Positions 9,458 to 19,962 of a stretch of DNA of 64,000 bases are shown piece after piece (the stretch's first letter is position 1; every line of letters starts with the position of its first letter). Under the pieces are notes generated by a model, which saw nothing but the letters and a program-made list of their open reading frames with translations, ran no database searches and was not told the DNA's origin. Source of the DNA: Massilia sp. MS-15 (GTDB taxonomy: Bacteria; Pseudomonadota; Gammaproteobacteria; Burkholderiales; Burkholderiaceae_D); assembly GCF_020176695.1 (NCBI RefSeq), contig NZ_JAIWIA010000042.1, forward strand, positions 1-64,000, given 5' to 3'. Both the position numbers and the translations under genes were made by a program.

Positions 9458-11605
9458 ATGCCGAGCCCCTGCCTTCCCCTTCCCTCGTTTCGCCGCACCG
9501 CACTTGCGCTGGGCCTGAGCGCCCTCCACGCCGGAGCGGGAGCCGAGCCACTGCCGGCCTTCATTTCCAGCGTGGTGGTGACGGCGGCAGGATTCGAACA
9601 GAACGTCAGGCAGGCGCCCGCCTCGATCACGGTGCTCACCCGTGAGATGCTGGCGCAGGAGCGCTTCGGCAACCTGACCCAGGCACTCGAAAGCGTGGAA
9701 GGCATCGACGTCGGCGCGGCCAGCGACAAGACCGGGGGCATGAACATCAGCGTGCGTGGCATGCCGAGCGACTACACGCTCATCCTGATCGACGGCAAGC
9801 GCCAGAATGCGGCAGGCAATGTCGCGCCCAACGGTTTTGGCGGCACCCAGACCAGCTTCATGCCGCCGTTGGGGGCGATCGAACGGATCGAGATCATCCG
9901 CGGTCCCATGTCCACCCTGTACGGCTCGGACGCCATGGGAGGCGTCGTCAACATCATCACGCGCAAGGTCGGCAGGAAGTGGACGGCCGCCCTGACAGCC
10001 GATTACACGGCCCAGGAACAGGCCAGCTTCGGCGACCAGCGCTCGGCCAGATTCCACCTGAGCGGCCCTGTGCGGACTGACCTGCTGGGCCTGGCAGTGC
10101 GCGGCAGCGTGTCGCGGCGCAACGCGGCGGATATCCGCTACACGACCCAGGCCGGCCTTGAGGCGAAACCGCTGATGGGCGCCAATCCGGTCGCGTCCGA
10201 GCTCGGGAACCTGGGCGCGCGCCTGGCCTTCACGCCGCACCCCGATCACACCGTCGTGCTCGATGCCGATGCCAGCCGCCAGACCTACGACAATGCGCGC
10301 GGACAGCTCGGCACGCTTGGCCTGAAAGGCGGCTACGGTCCCGAGCAGGAATACCGGCGCGACCAGGTCAGCGCGTCCTGGCGCGCCCGCCTGGACGTCG
10401 GCACGCTGGACTCGACCTTCATGCGCAACCGCACCGAAACCCTGGGCCGCACCATCCCGCCGGGCACGCCGGGCGCCGTGGCGGGCAGCGCGCGTACGCT
10501 CGAAGCCGAGAGCCGGGTGCTCGACGCCAAGCTGCTCCTTCCCCTGGGCGGGCATCTTGCCACCATCGGCGCCCAGTGGTGGGATGCGTCGATGCGCGAC
10601 GGCGTGGCGCCGAACCCGTTCGCATTCACGCAAAAGGCGGTGTTCGCGGAAGACGAATGGCGCCTGCACGACAGTTTTTCCCTCACCCTCGGCGCCCGCT
10701 ACGACCGCCACAGCGTGTTCGGCGGCGAGCTCAGCCCGCGCATCTACGGCGTATGGAATGCGGCGCCGCACTGGACCGTCAAGGGCGGCGTCAGCAAGGG
10801 TTACAAGACGCCACGGGTCGAACAGCTCACGCCGGGCATCAACGGCTTCGGCGGCCAGGGGACGATTCCGCTGGTCGGCAGCCCGGGGCTGCAACCCGAG
10901 ACCAGCGTCAGTACCGAGCTGGGATTCTTCTTCGACAACCATGCGGGCATCACTGCCAATGCAAGCCTGTTCAATAATGCCTTCCGGGACAAGATCACGA
11001 GCGGCACCGGCCTGCTCAACTGCAGCTATGCGCCCGCGCCCCAGCGCCCGGGCTGCGTCAGCTTCGGCAACTGGCCGAACGTCGACGCATTCGGACAGTC
11101 GGTCAACGTCGACGAGGCGGTCACGCGCGGCCTCGAGCTCGGCGCCCGCTTCCCGCTCGGCGGGGCCCTGTCGGCGACGGCCAACTACACCTATACGGAC
11201 AGCGAGCAGAAAAGCGGCAGCAACGCCGGCAAGCCCCTGACCGATACCCCGCGCCACGCCGTCAACGCGCGCCTGCAGTGGAAGGTCTCTCCCGCTTGGA
11301 AACACTGGTTGCGCACCGAGTACCGGAGCGAACGTTTCCGCGACCCGGGCAGCTCGGCCGAGACCCGCGCCGCCAAGGCGGCACTGGGCGACTACCGTGG
11401 CTATACGATGCTGCACCTGGGCAGCAGCTATAGGCTGAGCCGCAATGTATCGATCAACGCGGCGCTCTACAACCTGCTGAACAAACACTTCGTCGATTAC
11501 CAGGCCTACCGTGCAAGCCCGACGGCCGCATTCACCTATGCGAACCGCTTCGTGAACAGCCTCGAGGGACGGCGCCTGTGGCTGTCGCTGAACGTGGAGG
11601 TATAG
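9458..11605 (+). CDS. TonB-dependent outer-membrane receptor, probably siderophore-type
   Basis: 715-aa receptor with a signal peptide (residues 1-28), a TonB-box-like VVVTAAG stretch, a plug domain containing VRGMPSDYTLILIDGKR and IERIEIIRGP, and a C-terminal 22-strand barrel with EYRSERFRD and LYNLLNKHFVDY motifs of the FepA/CirA/IrgA branch. The start at 9458 has GGAG 6 bp upstream. The frame from 9419 would start on the Fur box side and adds no signal-like sequence. The Fur operator implies induction by iron starvation. The last residue is Val rather than the Phe usual for outer-membrane proteins. No siderophore synthesis or ABC uptake gene is adjacent, so the ligand is unknown. Confidence 0.88.
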   Translation: MPSPCLPLPSFRRTALALGLSALHAGAGAEPLPAFISSVVVTAAGFEQNVRQAPASITVLTREMLAQERFGNLTQALESVEGIDVGAASDKTGGMNISVRGMPSDYTLILIDGKRQNAAGNVAPNGFGGTQTSFMPPLGAIERIEIIRGPMSTLYGSDAMGGVVNIITRKVGRKWTAALTADYTAQEQASFGDQRSARFHLSGPVRTDLLGLAVRGSVSRRNAADIRYTTQAGLEAKPLMGANPVASELGNLGARLAFTPHPDHTVVLDADASRQTYDNARGQLGTLGLKGGYGPEQEYRRDQVSASWRARLDVGTLDSTFMRNRTETLGRTIPPGTPGAVAGSARTLEAESRVLDAKLLLPLGGHLATIGAQWWDASMRDGVAPNPFAFTQKAVFAEDEWRLHDSFSLTLGARYDRHSVFGGELSPRIYGVWNAAPHWTVKGGVSKGYKTPRVEQLTPGINGFGGQGTIPLVGSPGLQPETSVSTELGFFFDNHAGITANASLFNNAFRDKITSGTGLLNCSYAPAPQRPGCVSFGNWPNVDAFGQSVNVDEAVTRGLELGARFPLGGALSATANYTYTDSEQKSGSNAGKPLTDTPRHAVNARLQWKVSPAWKHWLRTEYRSERFRDPGSSAETRAAKAALGDYRGYTMLHLGSSYRLSRNVSINAALYNLLNKHFVDYQAYRASPTAAFTYANRFVNSLEGRRLWLSLNVEV

Positions 11606-11689
11606 GGCGCCGGCCAGGCGGCGCAAGGACGCTGGGCGCGCCTCGCATGGCAGTGCCGCTGCGGCTTGCACGTCCAGTCTAGGAGGTTT

Positions 11690-11703
11690 TTGACTTACAT
11701 CAA
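11690..11703 (+). promoter_or_regulatory. FNR box, class II position
   Basis: TTGACTTACATCAA matches TTGAT-N4-ATCAA at 9 of 10 positions. A -10-like TAGAAA at 11724-11729 places the expected start near 11737, about 41 bp from the box centre, as for FNR class II activation. It lies 60 bp upstream of the hemerythrin-like gene. The identical 14-mer occurs at 33977. Confidence 0.82.
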
Positions 11704-11762
11704 ATAAATTTTTCTGGCAAGCGTAGAAACTGATGGTCATCAATACCTAGTCGAGAAATGTG

Positions 11763-12212
11763 ATGAAATCCTGCCGCTCTGTCGCCGCCGATCCCCAGGC
11801 ACTGTGCACCGTCCTGCGCCATGCACGGCACGCCTTGTGCCAGCGCGTCGCCCGGGCCGCGGCGACGCCGGACCGGATGTTCGCCGCCGAATTCCCCGCA
11901 TTGGTCGTCGCGGTCGAGGACGGATTCCGTCGCGAAGAGCTGACCATGGAGGCGCTCGGCATTCCGGGGCTGCGCGAGCGCAGGGAACACAACGCCCTCA
12001 TCCTGAGCGCCTTGCACCATGTGTCACCGGCGGTCGAGCGCGGCTGCCCGGAGACCGGGCGCGAGGTCGTCAGCGCACTGCGCGACCTGCTCAACCTGCA
12101 CCGCCACGCCGCCGACCTGGTGCTGGCCGTATCCGCCCTGCAGCAGCGCACGCGCGTACGCGCACCGAACGGGGTCAGGGGAGCGGCGGCCCGGCGCGGC
12201 ATTGCCGCCTGA
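11763..12212 (+). CDS. Hemerythrin-like (HHE-type) helical protein, ligands partly lost
   Basis: 149-aa predicted four-helix protein resembling bacterial hemerythrin-domain proteins: FRREELTMEALGIPGL followed by REHNALILSALHH and a late LHRHAAD that preserves the HxxxxD pattern. The usual first histidine of the EHF/HF helix is replaced by ED, so the di-iron site may be incomplete or altered. A GTG at 11760 precedes the ATG chosen at 11763; neither has a strong Shine-Dalgarno sequence. The FNR box upstream predicts induction at low oxygen, which fits an oxygen- or NO-sensing iron protein. The assignment is by residue pattern only. Confidence 0.6.
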   Translation: MKSCRSVAADPQALCTVLRHARHALCQRVARAAATPDRMFAAEFPALVVAVEDGFRREELTMEALGIPGLRERREHNALILSALHHVSPAVERGCPETGREVVSALRDLLNLHRHAADLVLAVSALQQRTRVRAPNGVRGAAARRGIAA

Positions 12213-12496
12213 GCGGCAGAGAATACCGGATTCCAGCGACCGCGCCTGCGCAGCTTCCCAATGCTGCAGCGTTGTCATGGCTGCTGTGCCTAGGTCGAAT
12301 TGCCTAGGCCAGTTAGTTCCTCATGCCCATTCGACTGCTTGCCCACGGCGAGTAAAATCGATTCCATCATCTGCCGCACTGCTTCGCACCGAAGACAGAT
12401 CCGGCATGTCGCTCCCGACGCCCGGCCAATCCAGTTGTTTGACATGGCGTGCTCCGGGTTCATCCCATTGACCTATGCTCAGACGACGGCCCTGCC

Positions 12497-13252
12497 ATGA
12501 ACGCTATTAATTTCGCTGAATTGAAAGCCCTGGACATCCAGCCGACGCCCAAGACGAGCTGCGCGAACTGCAGCATGCATGCCTTGTGTCTGCCCATGGG
12601 ACTCGAACCCTCGGAAGTCGAAAAACTGGATCAGGTCATCGGCAGGCGGCGCCGTGTCAAACGCGATGAGTTCCTCTACAAACGAAATGATCCATTTCGC
12701 AACCTCTACGCCATCCGCTTCGGCCATGTGAAAACCTACCACGTCAATGCCGCTGGTGACGCCCAGATTACAGGGTTCCAGATGGCAGGCGACCTGCTCG
12801 GCATGGACGCCATCAGTGGCGCCCACCATTGCGATGCCGTCGCCCTGGAAGACAGCGAAGTATGCGAGATTCCCTTCGCCCGTCTCGAAGGACTGTTCAG
12901 CGAGGTGCCGGCACTCCTGCGCCACTTTCACCGCACCATGAGCCAGGAAATCATGCGGGAGCAAAACGTCATGCTCCTTCTGGGGAACATGCGCGCCGAG
13001 CAGCGATTCGCTGTGTTCCTGGTCAACCTGGCGTCGCGGTATGCGATGCGCGGATATGCGTCCACCTGCCTGCAACTGCGCATGAGCCGCGAGGAGATCG
13101 GCAACTATCTCGGCCTGACGATCGAAAGTATCAGCCGGCTGCTGTCGAGGTTCAAATCGCTTGGTCTGCTCCAGGTGGACAAGCGCGAGATTCGCCTGCT
13201 CGATCTCGCGCAACTGAAGTCGCTGGCTGCCGGGATGGACAGCACGAACTGA
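12497..13252 (+). CDS. fnr: FNR-type oxygen-sensing transcription regulator
   Basis: CRP/FNR-family activator of 251 aa. Cys22, Cys25 and Cys31 (CANC then C after five) plus Cys123 in VCEIPF correspond to the four ligands of the oxygen-labile 4Fe-4S cluster of E. coli FNR. The helix-turn-helix includes IGNYLGL and IESISRLL, with the Glu, Ser and Arg that read TTGAT half-sites. It should dimerise and bind DNA only under low oxygen. The ATG at 12497 gives a normal N terminus; the 16-residue upstream extension is unlike the family. No FNR box is visible in its own promoter. At least four good FNR boxes in this window are candidate targets. Confidence 0.93.
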   Translation: MNAINFAELKALDIQPTPKTSCANCSMHALCLPMGLEPSEVEKLDQVIGRRRRVKRDEFLYKRNDPFRNLYAIRFGHVKTYHVNAAGDAQITGFQMAGDLLGMDAISGAHHCDAVALEDSEVCEIPFARLEGLFSEVPALLRHFHRTMSQEIMREQNVMLLLGNMRAEQRFAVFLVNLASRYAMRGYASTCLQLRMSREEIGNYLGLTIESISRLLSRFKSLGLLQVDKREIRLLDLAQLKSLAAGMDSTN

Positions 13253-13448
13253 CTGGATTGCTCCTTGGCGCGAGGACGCGGTGTGGGTTGCCCCATCGCG
13301 AAGGCGCCGGCTAGCCTGATCCCGCGCTTTCATGGATGTCTTGGTGGTGCTTCCTTGGGAATACCATGCGGGTTCGTTGCCTTTCCGAAAGATCGGAGAG
13401 GCGCTCTACTGGGTAAATCGGCGCCTGTCACCCAACTCCTCCAGGACA

Positions 13449-13489
13449 CAAAAAAGCCGTTGATCATTCGAATCGAACGATCAACGGCT
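13449..13489 (-). terminator. Intrinsic terminator of guaA
   Basis: Read on the minus strand, a stem of about 16 bp (AGCCGTTGATCGTTCG pairing with its complement, one G-U) is followed by six thymines. It lies 43 bp beyond the guaA stop and closes the guaB-guaA unit. Confidence 0.88.
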
Positions 13490-13531
13490 CACCTGATTCT
13501 TCTTAAAAACCGGCGACCTGCTCTACGCCGT

Positions 13532-15142
13532 TTATTCCCACTCGATCGTCGCCGGCGGCTTCCCCGAAATATCGTACACAACACGATTCAGCCCACGCAC
13601 CTCGTTGATGATGCGGTTCGACACCTTGCCCAGCAGCGCATGCGGCAGGTGCGCCCACTGCGCTGTCATGAAGTCCAGGGTCTGTACCGCGCGCAGCGCC
13701 ACCACGTATTCGTAGGTGCGGCCGTCGCCCATCACGCCCACGGATTTGACCGGCAGGAACACGGCGAAGGCCTGGCTGGTCGCCTCGTACCAGTTGACCG
13801 GTGCCTTGCCCGGATCGATGCCCGCAACCGCAGGCAGCTCGAACGGCGTGTTGCGCAGCTCTTCAATGAAAATCGCATCCGCTTCGCGCAGCAGGTCGGC
13901 GTATTCCTTCTTCACCTCGCCCAGGATGCGCACGCCCAGGCCCGGGCCCGGGAACGGATGGCGGTACACCATGTCGTGCGGCAGGCCCAGCGCCACGCCG
14001 AGTTTGCGCACTTCGTCCTTGAACAGCTCGCGCAGCGGCTCGAGCAATTGGAGGTTCAGGGTTTCCGGCAGGCCGCCCACGTTGTGGTGGCTCTTGATGG
14101 TCTGGCCTTTTTTACCTTTACCGGCCGATTCGATCACGTCCGGGTAGATCGTGCCCTGCGCCAGCCACTTCGCATTGGTCAGCTTGCCGGCTTCCTGCTG
14201 GAACACCTCGACGAACTCGCGGCCGATGATCTTGCGCTTCTGCTCGGGATCGGTGACGCCGGCCAGGTGGCCCATGAACTGGTCCTCGGCGTCGATGCGC
14301 AGCACCTTCACACCGAGGTTTTTCGAGAACATGTCCATGACCATCTTGCCCTCGTCCTTGCGCAGCAGGCCGTGGTCGACGAACACGCAGGTCAGCTGGT
14401 CGCCGATGGCGCGGTGGATCAGGGCCGCAGCCACGCTCGAGTCGACGCCGCCCGACAGGCCGAGGATGACCTCGTCGGTGCCGACCTGCTCGCGGATCTT
14501 CTGCACCGCTTCGCCGATGTAGTCGGGCATGTTCCAGTCCGACTTGCAGCCGCAGATCTCGTGCACGAAGCGGCCGATGATGGCTTCGCCCTGGCTGGTG
14601 TGGGTCACTTCCGGGTGGAACTGCAGCGCGTAGAAGCGGCGCTCCTCGTCGGCCATGGCGGCGATCGGGCAGCTGTCGGTGGAACCCATCAGCTTGAAGC
14701 CCGGCGGCATGTCCAGCACCTTGTCGCCGTGGCTCATCCAGACGCGCAGCATGCCGTGGCCTTCACCGGTAACGAAATCGTTGATGCCGTTCAGCAAGGC
14801 CGTATGGCCGCGGGCGCGCACCTCGGCGTAGCCGAACTCGCGCACCTTGCCGTTCTCGACCTTGCCGCCGAGCTGGGCGGCCATGGTCTGCATGCCGTAG
14901 CAGATGCCCAGCACCGGCACGCCCAGCTCGAACACGGCCTGCGGGGCGCGCGGGGAATCGCCCTCCAGCGTGGAATTGTGACTGCCCGACAGGATCACGC
15001 CGGCGGCGCCGTAGTTGCGGACGAACTCGTCGCTGACATCGTAGGGGAAGACTTCGGAGAACACGCCGGCGTCGCGCACGCGGCGGGCGATCAGCTGGGT
15101 GACCTGGGAACCGAAATCGAGGATGAGGATTTTCGAATGCAT
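13532..15142 (-). CDS. guaA: GMP synthase (glutamine-hydrolysing)
   Basis: 536-aa bifunctional enzyme converting XMP to GMP with glutamine nitrogen. The N-terminal class I glutamine amidotransferase has the catalytic cysteine in LGICYGMQ and a downstream HPEV histidine. The ATP pyrophosphatase half has the P-loop SGGVDSSV, and the C-terminal dimerisation domain ends in PPATIEWE, the standard terminus. It lies 72 bp downstream of guaB, which supplies XMP, with a GC-rich hairpin between. Confidence 0.97.
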   Translation of the reverse strand: MHSKILILDFGSQVTQLIARRVRDAGVFSEVFPYDVSDEFVRNYGAAGVILSGSHNSTLEGDSPRAPQAVFELGVPVLGICYGMQTMAAQLGGKVENGKVREFGYAEVRARGHTALLNGINDFVTGEGHGMLRVWMSHGDKVLDMPPGFKLMGSTDSCPIAAMADEERRFYALQFHPEVTHTSQGEAIIGRFVHEICGCKSDWNMPDYIGEAVQKIREQVGTDEVILGLSGGVDSSVAAALIHRAIGDQLTCVFVDHGLLRKDEGKMVMDMFSKNLGVKVLRIDAEDQFMGHLAGVTDPEQKRKIIGREFVEVFQQEAGKLTNAKWLAQGTIYPDVIESAGKGKKGQTIKSHHNVGGLPETLNLQLLEPLRELFKDEVRKLGVALGLPHDMVYRHPFPGPGLGVRILGEVKKEYADLLREADAIFIEELRNTPFELPAVAGIDPGKAPVNWYEATSQAFAVFLPVKSVGVMGDGRTYEYVVALRAVQTLDFMTAQWAHLPHALLGKVSNRIINEVRGLNRVVYDISGKPPATIEWE

Positions 15143-15180
15143 GGAGAGGGCAAGGATAGAAAATGAATCGGGTAATGCGA

Positions 15181-15204
15181 AAACGCGGCCCTCGGGCCGC
15201 GTTT
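15181..15204 (-). terminator. Hairpin between guaB and guaA
   Basis: AAACGCGGCC and GGCCGCGTTT form a perfect 10-bp stem with a CTCG loop, 11 bp after the guaB stop. Only four thymines follow on the minus strand, so it is probably a weak terminator or a processing/attenuation hairpin allowing partial readthrough to guaA. Confidence 0.65.
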
Positions 15205-15214
15205 CATGGACGGT

Positions 15215-16684
<1,470 letters not shown>

Positions 16685-16702
16685 CTATAGGCGCAAAAGT
16701 GA

Positions 16703-16731
16703 ATTATACAGAAACTGGCAACGCCTGTCGC
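16703..16731 (-). promoter_or_regulatory. Sigma-70 promoter of guaB
   Basis: On the minus strand, GCGACA (16731-16726) and a consensus TATAAT (16708-16703) are separated by 17 bp, giving a leader of about 20 nt to the guaB ATG. Confidence 0.7.
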
Positions 16732-16829
16732 AGCCCTGGCCAAATATCGGCGCGCATCTCGGCGTTACCGCCATGATTGACAGCCGGAGCGAAGCATGGC
16801 GAAATCAGCCTGTTACCTTAGGACAGCTT

Positions 16830-17321
16830 ATGCAAACTCCCTTCCCTTTCCGCCACTTGACGCTCCTGTGCGCCCTGCTGCTGGGCGCCGGCGGTGCCCA
16901 GGCCCAGTATTCCTGGATCGATGCCAAGGGCACGCGCCATTTTTCCGACCAGCCGCCACCGCCCTCGACGCCGCCGCAGCGCATCCTGAAAATGCCCGCG
17001 CGCCATGCGCCGGGACCGGCGCCCGCGCCCGCCTCTACGCCCGTGGATGCCAGGCCGGCGCCCACCCTGGCCGAGCGCGAAGCGGATTACGTACAGCGCG
17101 CCCGGCAGCGCGAAGCGCAGGAAAAGAAGCTGGCCGAGGACGCCGCGCGCCAGCGCGCCCTGCTCGAGAACTGCGAGCGCGCGCGCGAGGTACGGGCCCA
17201 GGCGGAGTCGGGCATTCGCATTGCGAAGGTGGATGCGAACGGAGAACGGCGCTTCGTCACGGACCAGGAACGCGCCGAGGAACTGGCGCGCGCCAGGCGG
17301 ATGCTGGCGCAGTGCCCCTGA
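16830..17321 (+). CDS. DUF4124-domain exported protein
   Basis: 163-aa protein with a signal peptide (residues 1-26, cleavage after AQA), then the DUF4124 pattern YSWIDAKGTRHFSDQPPP, a proline/alanine-rich linker and a charged coiled-coil-like C-terminal half. The domain is common in beta- and gammaproteobacterial periplasmic proteins of unknown function. The start at 16830 is preceded by AGGAC. The longer frame from 16650 overlaps the guaB start and is rejected. It is divergent from guaB and nearly abuts the convergent diguanylate cyclase gene. Confidence 0.8.
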   Translation: MQTPFPFRHLTLLCALLLGAGGAQAQYSWIDAKGTRHFSDQPPPPSTPPQRILKMPARHAPGPAPAPASTPVDARPAPTLAEREADYVQRARQREAQEKKLAEDAARQRALLENCERAREVRAQAESGIRIAKVDANGERRFVTDQERAEELARARRMLAQCP

Positions 17322-17327
17322 CCTGCC

Positions 17328-18509
17328 TCAGCCGCCCGGCAGCGGCACGCCCGGCGCACCCTGGGGCGGGGCGCATACCACGCGGTTGCGCCCGGCCGTC
17401 TTGGCCTGGTACAGGGCGCGGTCGGCCCGTTGCATGAGTTCGCCGATACCTTCGTCCGCTTCGAGCATGGCCAGGCCGATGCTCACCGTGTAGGCCACGC
17501 CATGCGGATTGCCGGCGTCGTCCGCTCGCCGGTCAAGCGCGGCGCGCAGGCGCTGCGCCACGGCCAGCGCGGATGCGGCATCGGCGTCCGGCAGCAGCAC
17601 GGCGAATTCTTCGCCGCCGAGGCGGGCGCAATAGTCGACTTCGCGGATCACCTGCTGCGTGCGCGCCACCAGGTCGCACAGCACCTGGTCGCCCACGCCA
17701 TGGCCGTAGGTGTCGTTGATGCGCTTGAAGTGGTCGGCGTCGAGCAATAGCAGGCCCAGGCCGCTCGACTTGCGCCGGGCCCTGGCCAGCTCGCGTTCGG
17801 CCAGGGTGAAGAAGGCGCGCCGCGACGGCGCGCCGGTCAGGTAGTCGTGGTCGGCGGCGTAGCTGGTGTCGGCGATCACGCGGGCATTCGCCATCATCAC
17901 CGCACCCAGGGTCAGGGCCGGCAGGGCCAGGGTGCCGATCGCGAAGAACATCAGGTTCGCCGTGTCCGGGGGCAGCAGCACCGGCCGGTAGGCGTCCAAC
18001 GCATAGTAGAGGCCGCGGCACGCGTGGCCCAGGCCCAGCAGCAGAGCGGCGGTCCGGGTGAAGCGATAGGCATAGCGCAGGCGCGCTTCCCTCGCCACAG
18101 GCACGCTGGCGAAGATCCCGAAACAGACCGCGCCATGGTAGGCGGACACCGAAGTGATCCGCAGCGGCATCGATTCATGGCCGAGGTGGAACACCACGAC
18201 GCCGGTCCAGGCCGCCCCTGCGCCGGCCGCCAGCATGCGCCAGGGCACCGGCTGGCCCAGGTGGCGCCGGAATCCGACATACATCAGGGTGCTGGTGCCG
18301 AGGAAGACGGCGTTGGCCAGCTCGATGGTGAGCAGGTCGGGCAGGGTGCCGCGCGCGGCGAACAGCAGCAGCGCCGGAATCGCCACCGCGTTCGCCTGTC
18401 CCCATTCACGGATGCCGGCCAGCTTGCTGTCCGCGAGCGAACTCAGGACCAGCAGCATGACCACCGACATGGCGGTGGTCACCAACAGCAGACTCAGGGT
18501 ACTCAGCAT
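17328..18509 (-). CDS. Membrane-bound diguanylate cyclase
   Basis: 393-aa protein with about six or seven transmembrane helices in residues 5-215 and a C-terminal GGDEF domain. The active site reads GGEEF with the substrate-binding and metal residues intact (DADHFKRIND), so c-di-GMP synthesis is expected. RxxD (REVD) five residues before GGEEF is the allosteric inhibitory site. The start at 18509 (MLSTLSLLLV) opens directly into the first helix; the frame to 18581 adds 24 proline-rich residues. The N-terminal sensor type is not recognised. Confidence 0.88.
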   Translation of the reverse strand: MLSTLSLLLVTTAMSVVMLLVLSSLADSKLAGIREWGQANAVAIPALLLFAARGTLPDLLTIELANAVFLGTSTLMYVGFRRHLGQPVPWRMLAAGAGAAWTGVVVFHLGHESMPLRITSVSAYHGAVCFGIFASVPVAREARLRYAYRFTRTAALLLGLGHACRGLYYALDAYRPVLLPPDTANLMFFAIGTLALPALTLGAVMMANARVIADTSYAADHDYLTGAPSRRAFFTLAERELARARRKSSGLGLLLLDADHFKRINDTYGHGVGDQVLCDLVARTQQVIREVDYCARLGGEEFAVLLPDADAASALAVAQRLRAALDRRADDAGNPHGVAYTVSIGLAMLEADEGIGELMQRADRALYQAKTAGRNRVVCAPPQGAPGVPLPGG

Positions 18510-18640
18510 GGACAGACGGAGGGCGGAGGATGGAGACGGTGGCGGGAGCGCGCGCACACGCAGAATAGTGCATGATAGCAAGAAATGCTACCCTATTGCA
18601 TTCTTTCCGGGCGCGTCCTGCCTGCGCCACAGGCCGTCTC

Positions 18641-18961
18641 CTAGCTGCCCGTCCGGCCCGGTGCGCCCTCCCGCCTGGCCGCACGCTTGCGGCGCGACTC
18701 TTTCGGATCAGCCACCAGCGGCCGGTAGATCTCGATGCGGTTGCGCTCGCGCAGCACGGTGTCCAGGGTCTTCTTTTTTGCGTAGATGCCGACCGGCTGG
18801 GTCGTCAGGTTAATGTCCGGATAGGCTTCCAGCACGCCGCTCATCTCGATGGCCTGGCCGATCGTGGTGCCGGGCGCCACCGTCAAGGGACGCAGGAATT
18901 CCCCGTTCGCGCTGGCGTAGCAGACAGAAATGTGCAGCATGTCCGGCGCCGTCTCAGCCAT
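18641..18961 (-). CDS. rnfH: RnfH-family ubiquitin-fold protein
   Basis: 106-aa member of the RnfH/UPF0125 family, a beta-grasp protein with PLVADPKESRRKRA at the end, as in homologues. The function is poorly known. It is usually encoded next to ratA and smpB, as here. Its ATG overlaps the end of ratA by 8 bp, suggesting coupled translation. Confidence 0.88.
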   Translation of the reverse strand: MAETAPDMLHISVCYASANGEFLRPLTVAPGTTIGQAIEMSGVLEAYPDINLTTQPVGIYAKKKTLDTVLRERNRIEIYRPLVADPKESRRKRAARREGAPGRTGS

Positions 18962-19385
18962 AGACGGCCTCGGCGCGCTTGCTGAAGGAATCGACCATGG
19001 TGTTGGCGATCATGCCGAAGACCGGGCCGATCAGCTGTTCCAGGATGATGCTGGAGAACTCGTAGTGCAGCTCGAAGTCGATCTTGCAGGCGTCGGCGCG
19101 CAGGGGCTTGAAGTTCCAGGTACCTTCCAGCATCTTGAACGGACCGTCCACCAGGTGCATCTTCATCTGCGTGGGGCGATTATTGTGGTTCGAGGTAGTA
19201 AAGCTCTGCTTCACGCCATGGAGATTGATTTGCAGGCTTGCGACCAGCTTGTCCTCGCTACGCTCGATCACTTTCACGCCGCCGCACCAGGGAAGAAACT
19301 TCGGATAGTCCTCGACCTTGGCGACGAGGTCGAACATTTGCTCGGTGCTATAGCCGAGAAAAACTGATTTGTGCACTACTGCCAT
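18954..19385 (-). CDS. ratA: RatA / COQ10-like SRPBCC-domain protein
   Basis: 143-aa START-like lipid-binding fold. VEDYPKFLPWC near the N terminus and KRAEAVYG at the C terminus are family hallmarks. E. coli RatA was described as a ribosome-association toxin, while the eukaryotic homologue Coq10 binds ubiquinone; the sequence alone does not decide between them. It is divergent from smpB with a 118-bp shared upstream region and cotranscribed with rnfH. Confidence 0.9.
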   Translation of the reverse strand: MAVVHKSVFLGYSTEQMFDLVAKVEDYPKFLPWCGGVKVIERSEDKLVASLQINLHGVKQSFTTSNHNNRPTQMKMHLVDGPFKMLEGTWNFKPLRADACKIDFELHYEFSSIILEQLIGPVFGMIANTMVDSFSKRAEAVYG

Positions 19386-19503
19386 TGGTCAACCGTTTGT
19401 TATGATGTTGGACGAGTTGCATTTTGCGCCATGCGGCATCACATCCGTGTTTGCATAAGCGCCACAGCAGTAGTTTAACCGAGACGCGGATTTTCGCTAT
19501 TTC

Positions 19504-19953
19504 ATGAGTATCGTTGACAATAAAAAAGCTTTTTTTGACTACTTCATCGAGGACCGCTACGAAGCGGGCATGGTGCTCGAGGGTTGGGAAGTCAAGGCCA
19601 TCCGCGAAGGCAAGGTCCAGATCAAGGAAGCCTATGTGGTCGTGCGCAACGGCGAACTGTTCCTGTTCGGCGCCCACATCAGCGCCTTGACGACCGCGTC
19701 CAGCTTCAGCCACCCGGAGGCGCTGCGCACGCGCAAGCTGCTGCTGCACCGTAACGAGCTGGACAAGCTGGTCGGCAAGGTCGAGCGTTCCGGCTATACG
19801 CTGGTGCCGCTCAACCTGCACTTCAAGGGCGGGCGCGTGAAATGCGAGATCGGCCTGGCCAAGGGCAAGAAGCAGCACGACAAGCGCGCCACCGAGAAGG
19901 ACCGCGATGCCAGGCGCGAGGTCGCCTCGGCGATGAAGCAGCACCGCCGCTGA
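19504..19953 (+). CDS. smpB: SsrA-binding protein SmpB
   Basis: 149-aa partner of tmRNA in rescue of stalled ribosomes. It has the conserved start [22 protein letters not shown] pattern (oligonucleotide-binding barrel), [13 protein letters not shown] and the basic C-terminal tail KGKKQHDKR...RDARREV that enters the mRNA channel. No tmRNA gene (ssrA) was recognised nearby. A short GGTCA hairpin follows the stop without a U-tract. Confidence 0.96.
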   Translation: MSIVDNKKAFFDYFIEDRYEAGMVLEGWEVKAIREGKVQIKEAYVVVRNGELFLFGAHISALTTASSFSHPEALRTRKLLLHRNELDKLVGKVERSGYTLVPLNLHFKGGRVKCEIGLAKGKKQHDKRATEKDRDARREVASAMKQHRR

Positions 19954-19962
19954 CCGGGCCGG

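Noticed and set aside
13265..15166. Plus-strand 633-codon open frame opposite guaA
   Set aside because: It is the antisense shadow of guaA, rich in His, Ala and Val with no domain. guaA on the other strand has complete catalytic motifs.
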